This document shows positions 48,672-56,035 of a DNA stretch of 56,557 bases, piece by piece; within the stretch, counting starts at the first letter, position 1; every line of letters begins with the position of its first letter. The stretch spans positions 1-56,557 of the forward strand of contig CAIYQZ010000021.1 in NCBI GenBank assembly GCA_903928495.1, given 5' to 3'. Under the pieces are notes generated by a model, which saw only the letters and a list, made by a program, of their open reading frames with translations, made no database searches and was not told where the DNA came from. A program made the translations under genes and the position numbers. The DNA is from an uncultured bacterium. Lineage in GTDB: Bacteria > Pseudomonadota > Gammaproteobacteria > Burkholderiales > Burkholderiaceae_C.

Positions 48672-48738
48672 CACCACCGAGCCTCCAGGATGTGAGAACT
48701 TGTTCGCATACCTTGGGGGCCCGCTCAGGAATGGATAC

Positions 48739-51700
48739 TCAATGGGCGCGGAAGGCTGCAGGGGGCCTGGCAGTTTCATTTGTCGAATCATGAGGCAATG
48801 ACGCGCGGGCCTCGTGCCATCCCAATGCGTCATCCATGGAAGCACCCAACGCACGGGCAGCCTCAGGGGGCGGATTATCGGCAAGCTCACTGTGCGTGCA
48901 ATTGATTGACACAACGTGGAAGGATCCCGTCATCAGCGGACCCCAGCCATTCTCCAGGTCGTCAAATCGCATTCCTGACCACTTAATGGGCACAGCCGCT
49001 CGAAGCAGGAGGGTCCGTCCGGAGAAAGGGGCAGGTGTGTAGCCGAAATCGGCCCGCGCGTTGGCCGCTGCGACCCGCTGCAGTGTTGCCTGCACTTCTG
49101 GACTAGTAGATTCATCGAGTTGCAGGTCGTACTGCGATGGGGCAAAGCCTTGTACTTCCCGCTTGTTGGTACGTATGCGAGAGATAGCCCGCTTTCGCAA
49201 TAAGTCCAACCGCGACGCCCAGTCTCGCTGCTTTCGCACGTTTTGAAGCTGATCCCAATGCCGGGTCCAGCGTGACGTCGGTCGAGGATACCCAGGACCC
49301 CAGGTGTCCAACATCACCAAGAGTGCAAGGGGCTCACCCTTTGCCTGCAGGCGTTGGGCGATCTCGAGCGCAATCAGCCCGCCCATGGATGCCCCCGCAA
49401 TGACGTAAGGCCCCTTGGGTTGCACGCGTTGGATAAGCTCAACATAGAGTGCGGCCATGTCTTCTATTTTGTCAAGCGGCGCCTTTTTTCCATCCACGCC
49501 CTGCGCCTGAATCCCGTAAATGGTGAGTCCGCTTGACAGGTTACGACGCAGCGTGGTGGCATAGACGACGTGCCCTCCAACAGGATGTACGACCCACAGC
49601 GGAGTGGGCAAATGCCCGCGCTGAATCGTGACAACGAGCGACGACTCACCTGAGGCTTCCTGCAGAGCGGCTTCCAAACCTGAGACTGTGGGATTGGGAA
49701 AGAATTGACTCAATGGAACAAGGACTCCATGGGTCTTCGAAATCTCGCTCAAGAGTCGAATCGCTAGCAGCGAGTTGCCACCCAAATCGAAAAAGTTATC
49801 GTCGGGGCCAACACTGACGCCGCCCAAGACTTTGTTCCACATTTGAGACAGTTGCACTTGCAGTGGCGTGCGCAAAGAGCTGGGCCCTAGAGGTTCCGAC
49901 GCTCGCGCGAGCGTGGGCAGCGGCAAGGCCAGCTTATCGACCTTCTGGTTGGTGGTCTTCGGAAAAAACGGTAGTACAAAGATGGCAACTGGGACTTCAT
50001 GAACTGGAAGTGTCTGCCGCAGAAATTCCTGCAGCGCGAAACCCGTGAGTGCTTGGTTACGCGACACGACGTAACCGCAAAGAACAGGCTCCCCCTCGGC
50101 AGTTCGAAGCAGTACCAGCGCTTCGTCCACGCTGTCGTGTCTTCGGAGGGTGTGCTCGATTTCTCCCAGTTCGACTCGAAAGCCTCGAATCTTTACTTGT
50201 GTGTCACTCCTGCCGACAAAAATGAGTTGACCGTCGTCCTGATAACGAACAAGGTCCCCCGTCGCATACATACGCTCGCCCGGTTCAAAGGGGCAAGGCA
50301 AGAACCGGCTTTGCGTCAGATCCGGAGAATTGCGATAGCCGCGGGCCAGTCCATGACCCGCAATGTAGAGCGACCCCATCGCTCCGACTGGGACTGGGTG
50401 CAGGTTGCCGTCCAGAACGTAAAGTCGCGTGTTTGGCAAGGGTCGCCCGATCGGAATCGGCTGGTCATACGAGGCTTGGGCTTCGGATAGAACAAACATC
50501 GTTGAGGTGATGGTGGTTTCCGTTGGTCCATAGCCTTGACAAAAACGAACGCGGCTTTGGCAGGCGCTTTGCCAATGTTTCAGGCTTTTCCCCAGAACCT
50601 TTTCGGTACCCACACTGAGCACCCTCAAGCACGCAGGAACATCAGCACCGTTGGCATCTAAGTCTCGGACCCACTCGTGCCAAAACGCCGTTGGAAGGAT
50701 CATGACAGTGAGTTGGTTTTCTTTTACGAACTCCGTGAAACCGTGAAAAGAATCAAACAAGCTGTCGGGTCTTACGACGACCTCCGCTCCCGAGAATAGT
50801 GCAGGATAGATTTGTTCCCCAGCGACATCGAAGCCGATGGAAGCAGAACACAGAACTCGGTCTCCGACCCCGAGGCTGTAGTTCTCTGCAATGGCACAAC
50901 TGTGGTTGACTAACCCACGGTGGGTGATCTCAACACCTTTGGGCTTTCCCGTAGATCCGGACGTGTAAATGACACAAAACAGATCATCCGGGGTAGTCGT
51001 AATCGCGGGGAGAGAATCAAATGACCGAGCGCTCCCTCGCCTACTCGCTTCGCCACCGGTTGATAGCTCGACGACGGCCCTCAGGTCGGCGAAAAAACGC
51101 GCCTTAAGTTCGGCGTGGCAGACAGCAGCATTAACTCCCGCATCCTCCAGCATCGCGCGACCGCGCTCACTTGGGTAGCTGGGATCAATCGGCAAGTAGG
51201 CTGCGCCGATCCGAAGCACCCCCAGAAAAGCCACAACCACTTCACAACTGCGGTGCAAGCTGACCGCAACGACGTCACCCTTGCGAACACCCTGGCAATA
51301 CAACTCCTCAGCCAGTTCAGCGACGCGCAATTCGAGTTCGCGGTACGAGAGTTGCGTAGAACCGAAACGCACAGCGCTGGCATTCGGAAATTTTTCCATG
51401 GACGCGGCAACCATCGCGTACGTGCAGAGCGACGGATAGGGGCGGACAGTTGCATTCCAGTCCAAAAGGACGGTCTTTTTCCCTTGTCCGTCCAATAAAG
51501 CAGCTTGCTCCCACGGAGTTTCAGGCAAGTTTTGAATGGCGTGGGTTAGCTCGCACAGGGCACGATCGAGCGAATCAACCTGCGCCTCCGAAAGTGCACC
51601 GGGGTGCGCCACAGTCACAGAACGCCCGACAACATCAATGACAAAATGCAATTGAGGCGTTGAACCCAACGTCGGCGGTGCGTCACCCAAAGTGCTGAAA

Positions 51701-53145
51701 GTGACGGCATATGGGACGTCCGGACGAGCTCGGAGCGTCGGACTTCGTGCAACCAGATCCAAGGCGAAACTGCCGTGTCTCTCGGCCTCCTCCAAGGCTT
51801 TTGCGACCACCCCGAGCGCGTCTCCCAAGGTGGCAGTCCCTTGCAAGTCAATGCGAAGCGGAACCCATTGACTGAACGCGAGCCTGAGCGACCCAACCAC
51901 TGTTGTCGCCACCATCCCAAGGTCCAGGATGGCTTGCCCACTCAGCCTGGCGCACAAGAGAGCCAGACTTGTCACAAGCAGTGGGTAACGCTCCGGGCCT
52001 GCTGTAATTTGCGCCGCCGCGTTCAAACGCTCAAGCTGATTCAATCGAGGCTCAGACTCCCCGGTTGCGACTGGCAGCCCGAGATCGAGGGTGGTCCTGC
52101 ACCTAAGCCGCTGGAGCCAGAAGGTCTCGCTCCGCGCCCAGATTCTTTGATGATGTGATAGCTCAGCTGCCGATTGGCTCGACAACGTCGGCATCGCCGT
52201 TGCCACCTTTAGTCCGTGTGTCTGAGCAACCTGCGCGACGTCCAGTGGGACACCTTCGAGCGTTTTGAATCCGGAAAGGCGCACTGGGTGAGTCCTTGTA
52301 CCCACAGTGATTCCATCCGGGTCAATTTCTACGACACACCCGGGCTGGTGAGCTGGGAGCTCCTTTCTCACCTCGGCGCGGCAGACTGCGAGCACCCGAT
52401 CGTCCAAATAGAGTTTTGGCAAGCTCAGCGGGTTGCGCCCTGGCCCGAAATCCAAGGCTCTGACCAAATTCACCAACGTTCTTGCGTCACCGTCGAATGC
52501 CAGAATAGCTGCACGGGGGGGCCGCGCGTCGCGCCCGAAGTAGCTTCCTTTGACACTGTTTGATGCTTCCTGGTAGGGCACTTGGCACGGGCTACCGACA
52601 TTCGCCAACTTGTCTACAAGCGAATCGAAAGTGCAGATTGCCGCCTCAAAGCAGCGCACATTCAATGAGAACGAGGTATCAGCATCGGTGATGAGTACTT
52701 CCCTTTGGGCAAGGATTCGTCCCCCGTCGATGGTTGCTGTCACCTCATGAAAGGTGATAGCGTGCCGGGTTTCCCCAGCAATGAGCGCCCAAGCAGTTGC
52801 GTGAAGCCCCGCGTAAAACGGAAGCGGCGAGTCGTGATAGTTGACGCTCCCAAGCCGCGCGTGCTCTGCAACTTCCGTGGGAATGATCCATGAATTGTTG
52901 AGACTGAACAGCCACTCGTATGTCGATTGCAGAAGGAGCATCCCAAACGGATTTGGCTTCGCGGCGTAGTCGATGCCGTGGTCACGTGCGAACGGCTCAA
53001 GTGATCCGTCCGGTGAACAGACTCCCAGGATTCTGTAACCACGCGCCAGGAGGATTTCGCAGCAAGCAATTGCGAAACTGCCCATCCCAACGACGAAACA
53101 CCGGGGATTCGCCGGATTTGACTCCAGCAATTCCGACTCAGGCAT
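48739..53145 (-). CDS. Single-module NRPS: formyltransferase - truncated C-like - A - PCP - TE
   Basis: The protein has 1468 residues. A formyltransferase domain (about 10-310) has the FMT-type triad N102, H104 and D140 (VNYHDSPLP, ITFHEVTATIDGG). Residues about 325-550 resemble the C-terminal half of a condensation domain without an HHxxxDG motif. The adenylation domain (about 560-1075) has YTSGSTGKPKG, GYGPTETT and Lys1068. The carrier protein has LGGNSL with Ser1125. The thioesterase has GASMGG with Ser1253, Asp1280 and His1418. Specificity residues read D, V, E, I, S, G, G, I, T, K, which I cannot assign; Glu at the third place occurs in several codes for basic amino acids. Its ATG overlaps the HDO stop by 8 bases. 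A phosphopantetheinyl transferase must come from elsewhere. Low G+C content. Confidence 0.9.
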   Translation of the reverse strand: MPESELLESNPANPRCFVVGMGSFAIACCEILLARGYRILGVCSPDGSLEPFARDHGIDYAAKPNPFGMLLLQSTYEWLFSLNNSWIIPTEVAEHARLGSVNYHDSPLPFYAGLHATAWALIAGETRHAITFHEVTATIDGGRILAQREVLITDADTSFSLNVRCFEAAICTFDSLVDKLANVGSPCQVPYQEASNSVKGSYFGRDARPPRAAILAFDGDARTLVNLVRALDFGPGRNPLSLPKLYLDDRVLAVCRAEVRKELPAHQPGCVVEIDPDGITVGTRTHPVRLSGFKTLEGVPLDVAQVAQTHGLKVATAMPTLSSQSAAELSHHQRIWARSETFWLQRLRCRTTLDLGLPVATGESEPRLNQLERLNAAAQITAGPERYPLLVTSLALLCARLSGQAILDLGMVATTVVGSLRLAFSQWVPLRIDLQGTATLGDALGVVAKALEEAERHGSFALDLVARSPTLRARPDVPYAVTFSTLGDAPPTLGSTPQLHFVIDVVGRSVTVAHPGALSEAQVDSLDRALCELTHAIQNLPETPWEQAALLDGQGKKTVLLDWNATVRPYPSLCTYAMVAASMEKFPNASAVRFGSTQLSYRELELRVAELAEELYCQGVRKGDVVAVSLHRSCEVVVAFLGVLRIGAAYLPIDPSYPSERGRAMLEDAGVNAAVCHAELKARFFADLRAVVELSTGGEASRRGSARSFDSLPAITTTPDDLFCVIYTSGSTGKPKGVEITHRGLVNHSCAIAENYSLGVGDRVLCSASIGFDVAGEQIYPALFSGAEVVVRPDSLFDSFHGFTEFVKENQLTVMILPTAFWHEWVRDLDANGADVPACLRVLSVGTEKVLGKSLKHWQSACQSRVRFCQGYGPTETTITSTMFVLSEAQASYDQPIPIGRPLPNTRLYVLDGNLHPVPVGAMGSLYIAGHGLARGYRNSPDLTQSRFLPCPFEPGERMYATGDLVRYQDDGQLIFVGRSDTQVKIRGFRVELGEIEHTLRRHDSVDEALVLLRTAEGEPVLCGYVVSRNQALTGFALQEFLRQTLPVHEVPVAIFVLPFFPKTTNQKVDKLALPLPTLARASEPLGPSSLRTPLQVQLSQMWNKVLGGVSVGPDDNFFDLGGNSLLAIRLLSEISKTHGVLVPLSQFFPNPTVSGLEAALQEASGESSLVVTIQRGHLPTPLWVVHPVGGHVVYATTLRRNLSSGLTIYGIQAQGVDGKKAPLDKIEDMAALYVELIQRVQPKGPYVIAGASMGGLIALEIAQRLQAKGEPLALLVMLDTWGPGYPRPTSRWTRHWDQLQNVRKQRDWASRLDLLRKRAISRIRTNKREVQGFAPSQYDLQLDESTSPEVQATLQRVAAANARADFGYTPAPFSGRTLLLRAAVPIKWSGMRFDDLENGWGPLMTGSFHVVSINCTHSELADNPPPEAARALGASMDDALGWHEARASLPHDSTNETARPPAAFRAH

Positions 53146-54073
53146 GAATCCCCAACTCAGCACGGTAGCGAGCAAATGTCCGCGCCCCGGCATTCAAGCG
53201 CATGAGCGCTCCTTCGGCGATGTATGGGGCTAACTCGGGCCGCTGAGTGACGAGCGGAATTGCCACATGATCACGCCATCCACGCCAGTGGCGAACGTCT
53301 ACCGTCGCGTGGACGCGGAAGTAGTAACTTGCGCTCTTGTCGACGCCTAGCCTGTCTAGCGCCTCCACAACACGTACTGCTCGTGAAGGAGCGGTCAATT
53401 CCACAGCGCCCAAAGCACCTACGGAATGGAACGCGTAGCGCCGGTTGTAGGCAAGCGCAACGAGAAGATTGGCCAAGGATAGTGACTCCCAGACAATGTC
53501 TTCGAGCGGCGTATCAAGCACGTCGATTGTGCGCGCCAAGTGGTGCAGCATGGGGCCATGCATACCTTCGTATTTCCCGCGGCCCATTTCGTCCCAGTAG
53601 TTGCGTGCAAGCTCAAGTTTGGCGACATCCGGCATGCGAATTTGCGTCAACGAGACCAAGTCGTCGAAACCTGCTTCACCCGCAGCTTCTTGACGCACAA
53701 ACCAACGCACTTCTTCGATCGTTGCACGAGTTGCAAGGAACTCGAAGAGCACGTCATGCTGACCGGGCCCAGTTTCTCGCAGCGAATCGAACCACTCTGC
53801 GAAAGCCTGCGGCTCGCGGGGAACGGCTGCAGCCTGCGCAGCCACCCGCGCGCGCTCAGTTTCCACGAATTCAGCTTCTGCAATCACCATAGCCCTTTGT
53901 TGCTCATAGTGCGTCACAAAATCGAGCTCCGGCATCCCAGGCTCAAGGCGCGTCCGATTGAATCTCATGAGTTCAATGTGCAATGACTGAAGCGAACAGC
54001 CTGTGGGAGGCATTGCGCCAAACGAAGAGCTGTGGCTTGACGACTGAGCAAATGCATCAGCGGAAATGAACAT
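53138..54073 (-). CDS. Heme-oxygenase-like diiron oxygenase (HDO)
   Basis: The 311-residue protein fits the iron-containing redox enzyme / heme-oxygenase-like fold: FVRQEAAGEAGFDDL, ELARNYWDEMGRGKYEGMH and YYFRVHATVDVRHW. Likely iron ligands are E129, E162, E169, H172, H255, D259 and H262. Characterised members fragment amino or fatty acids or oxygenate nitrogen. The start at 54073 has AAAGG seven bases upstream. It is the first gene of the island operon and is coupled to the NRPS gene, so its substrate is probably the NRPS-bound or product amino acid. The reaction is inferred only. Confidence 0.82.
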   Translation of the reverse strand: MFISADAFAQSSSHSSSFGAMPPTGCSLQSLHIELMRFNRTRLEPGMPELDFVTHYEQQRAMVIAEAEFVETERARVAAQAAAVPREPQAFAEWFDSLRETGPGQHDVLFEFLATRATIEEVRWFVRQEAAGEAGFDDLVSLTQIRMPDVAKLELARNYWDEMGRGKYEGMHGPMLHHLARTIDVLDTPLEDIVWESLSLANLLVALAYNRRYAFHSVGALGAVELTAPSRAVRVVEALDRLGVDKSASYYFRVHATVDVRHWRGWRDHVAIPLVTQRPELAPYIAEGALMRLNAGARTFARYRAELGIHA

Positions 54074-54139
54074 TGCGTGACCTTTCACGGCGCTCGCCGG
54101 CATCGTATAACGCACAGACGACCGCGAACGCGCGGCGCG

Positions 54140-54167
54140 AGTTTAGTCTGTCCGGAACGAATTGCAA
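54140..54167 (-). promoter_or_regulatory. Possible promoter of the HDO-NRPS operon
   Basis: On the minus strand TTGCAA (54167-54162), 16 bases, TAAACT (54145-54140), about 70 bases upstream of the HDO start. Both boxes match the sigma-70 consensus at four of six bases. The rest of the 54074-54377 gap (304 bases) is non-coding as far as I can see, apart from a hairpin (GCCCTCG 54202-54208, CGAGGGC 54212-54218). Confidence 0.35.
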
Positions 54168-54201
54168 GCAGCCTTTGAGTGCGTCCAAATGGAACGGCAG
54201 T

Positions 54202-54218
54202 GCCCTCGAAGCGAGGGC
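54202..54218. other. Inverted repeat between metF and the HDO gene
   Basis: GCCCTCG, AAG, CGAGGGC: a perfect 7-base stem with a three-base loop, upstream of the putative promoter. No U-run follows on either strand, so it is more likely an operator or RNA hairpin than a full terminator. Confidence 0.45.
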
Positions 54219-54372
54219 TGCAACACGATGCAGGGCCTGATTTTCATGCCCAGCGATGCTTGGGATATTCAGCCAATAAAGCTGCTGCGCACACTCAGCT
54301 ACCTAGTAAAAACACTCTGTGCGTGAGGCACAAATACACCGCACCAACAGGTACCAACGCACACGCCTTGGT

Positions 54373-54405
54373 CACGTTCAAAGCCCCAGTCGCTCGCAAA
54401 TAGCC
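54373..54405 (+). repeat. 33-bp direct repeat, right copy (metF 3' end), candidate attachment site
   Basis: It covers the last 28 bases of metF, including the stop codon, and five bases beyond. The matching copy lies 5761 bases away at 48612-48644. The two copies enclose exactly the HDO and NRPS genes with their flanks. Confidence 0.85.
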
Positions 54406-55205
54406 AAGGTGGGCAGGCTCTGATTCATGCTGTAAAAATGTAGCGCCGGCACACCTGCACTGTGCAATTGATCACACAGGTCTGTCACGACATCCAGACC
54501 AAAAGCCTTGATGGACGTGCTGTCGTCACCGTAGCCTTGCAGGCGCAGACGGATCCAGCGCGGCACCTCGGCCCCGCAGGCGTCAGAGAAGCGCAGCAAC
54601 TGGCTGGAATTGGTGATAGGCATGATGCCCGGCACCACCGGCACGGTGGCACCCAGCTTGTGGGCGTCATCCACGAAGCGGAAGTACGCATCGCTGTTGT
54701 AAAAGTATTGCGTGATGGCACTGTTGGCACCGGCCTTCACCTTGGTCACGTAGGCCTGCAAATCGGCGTCGGCGCTGCGGGCCTGGGGGTGCACCTCGGG
54801 GTAGGCTGCCACTTCGATGTGAAAGTGGTCACCGGTTTCGGCGCGGATGAACGCCACCAGATCGCTGGCGTAGCTGAACTCGCCACCCGCGCCGTAGCCG
54901 CTGGGCAGGTCACCGCGCAAAGCCACCAGGCGCTTCACGCCCATGGCCTTGAGCGTGGCCAGTTGTTCGCGCACCCCCGCCTTGGTGGCGCCGATGCACG
55001 AAAAATGGCTGGCGGCGCTCACGCCCTCGGCCAGGATCTCGCCCACGGTGCCGAAGGTGCCTTCTTGTGTGGAGCCACCTGCACCGAACGTGACCGAGCA
55101 AAACTCGGGCTTTTTGACGTACAGCGCCTGGCGCACGGTGCGCAACTTGTCTGCACCCTCAGGGGTTTTGGGCGGAAAAAATTCAAAACTGATGGGCAGG
55201 GTCAT
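54378..55205 (-). CDS. metF: Methylenetetrahydrofolate reductase
   Basis: The 275-residue flavoenzyme makes 5-methyl-tetrahydrofolate for methionine synthesis. It starts MTLPISFEFFPPKTPEGADK, with the catalytic Glu in FEFFPP, and has SVTFGAGGSTQEGT, CIGATKAG, LVALRGDLPSGYG, NSAITQYFYNSDAYFRF and PGIMPITNSSQL. GGAGG lies just upstream. The start overlaps the tlyA stop (ATGA). Its 3' end is the integration point of the island and may have been supplied by it. Confidence 0.95.
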   Translation of the reverse strand: MTLPISFEFFPPKTPEGADKLRTVRQALYVKKPEFCSVTFGAGGSTQEGTFGTVGEILAEGVSAASHFSCIGATKAGVREQLATLKAMGVKRLVALRGDLPSGYGAGGEFSYASDLVAFIRAETGDHFHIEVAAYPEVHPQARSADADLQAYVTKVKAGANSAITQYFYNSDAYFRFVDDAHKLGATVPVVPGIMPITNSSQLLRFSDACGAEVPRWIRLRLQGYGDDSTSIKAFGLDVVTDLCDQLHSAGVPALHFYSMNQSLPTLAICERLGL

Positions 55206-56026
55206 GGACCTCCCTCCTTGCACGTGTTGTCAACCCGGCCGTGCCGGGCGTGAATGAAAAATTCGCGGTTGCCGTCACCGCCGGTGATGGGGCTGTCAAA
55301 CCAACCCATCACCGTCAGCCCAATGCCGGCACACGCCGTGCGCAGGCGCTGCTCAACCTGGGCATACAAAGCAGGGTCGCGCACGAGGCCGCCTTTGCCG
55401 ATGTCTTGCGGCTGCAATTCAAACTGTGGCTTGACCAGCATGAGCAGGTCGCCGTCGTCGGCCAGCAAGGGCACCAGCGCGGGCAGCACCAGTGTCTGGC
55501 TGATGAATGACAAGTCACCCACCACCAGCGAAAATTTCAAGCCTTTTTGGCGTCCACCGCTTGATGGTATTGGATTGTCAGCTACCAATGATTCAGCCGT
55601 CAGCTCCCGTGCATTGACCTTTTCCACACAACTCACGCGCGGATTGGCACGCAGATTGGGGTGCAACTGGCTGTGGCCCACATCCACCCCCACCACGTGC
55701 GCGGCACCGGCCTGCAGCAGGCAATCGGTGAAGCCGCCGGTGCTCTGCCCCACGTCGAGACACAACTTGCCGTGGGGCACCACACCGGTTGCCGCCAGCG
55801 CGCCTTCCAGCTTCAAGCCGCCGCGCGACACATAACGGCTCTCGCTGGTATCGGTCAGTTGCAGCTCGGCGTGGTCGGGTACTTCGTCGCCGCTTTTGTT
55901 GGCCTTGCGCCAGGGGTTGCCAGACGGGACCGGCAGGCGCCAACCCACACCCGCCACCACCAGGCGCTGGGCCTGGGAGCGGCTGGCGGCGTGGCCGCGC
56001 TGCACCAGCAGTTGGTCAATGCGCAT
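55202..56026 (-). CDS. TlyA-family rRNA methyltransferase / S4 domain protein
   Basis: The 274-residue protein has an N-terminal S4 domain (MRIDQLLVQRGHAASRSQAQ) and an FtsJ/RrmJ-like methyltransferase domain (LCLDVGQSTGGFTDCLLQAGA, VVGVDVGHSQLHP, LLMLVKPQFEL). Relatives 2'-O-methylate rRNA; bacterial function varies. A copy of the dispersed repeat (55540-55585) is read in frame and adds LVADNPIPSSGGRQKGLK between the NARELT and GDLSFIS parts. It lies between ahcY and metF, as usual in this group. Confidence 0.9.
   Translation of the reverse strand: MRIDQLLVQRGHAASRSQAQRLVVAGVGWRLPVPSGNPWRKANKSGDEVPDHAELQLTDTSESRYVSRGGLKLEGALAATGVVPHGKLCLDVGQSTGGFTDCLLQAGAAHVVGVDVGHSQLHPNLRANPRVSCVEKVNARELTAESLVADNPIPSSGGRQKGLKFSLVVGDLSFISQTLVLPALVPLLADDGDLLMLVKPQFELQPQDIGKGGLVRDPALYAQVEQRLRTACAGIGLTVMGWFDSPITGGDGNREFFIHARHGRVDNTCKEGGP
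55540..55585 (-). repeat. Dispersed repeat copy I, inside tlyA
   Basis: Minus-strand GTAGCTGACAATCCAATACC followed by ATCAAGCGGTGGACGCC and AAAAAGGCTTGAAA. It shares CAATACCATCAAGCGGT-type sequence with copies C and D. It is translated without a frameshift or stop. Confidence 0.65.
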
Positions 56027-56035
56027 GGGCGCAGA

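Noticed and set aside
54202-54218. metF terminator
   Set aside because: The hairpin is perfect but short, lies about 160 bases after the metF stop and has no U-run. It is kept as an inverted repeat of unknown role.
48645-54372. Integrase, transposase or tRNA inside the island
   Set aside because: All six frames between the direct repeats are accounted for by the HDO and NRPS genes and short non-coding gaps. No recombinase motif or cloverleaf was seen.
54179-54403. Plus-strand open frame of 74 codons between metF and the HDO gene
   Set aside because: It runs into the metF 3' end in antisense, has no ribosome-binding site and no recognisable motif.
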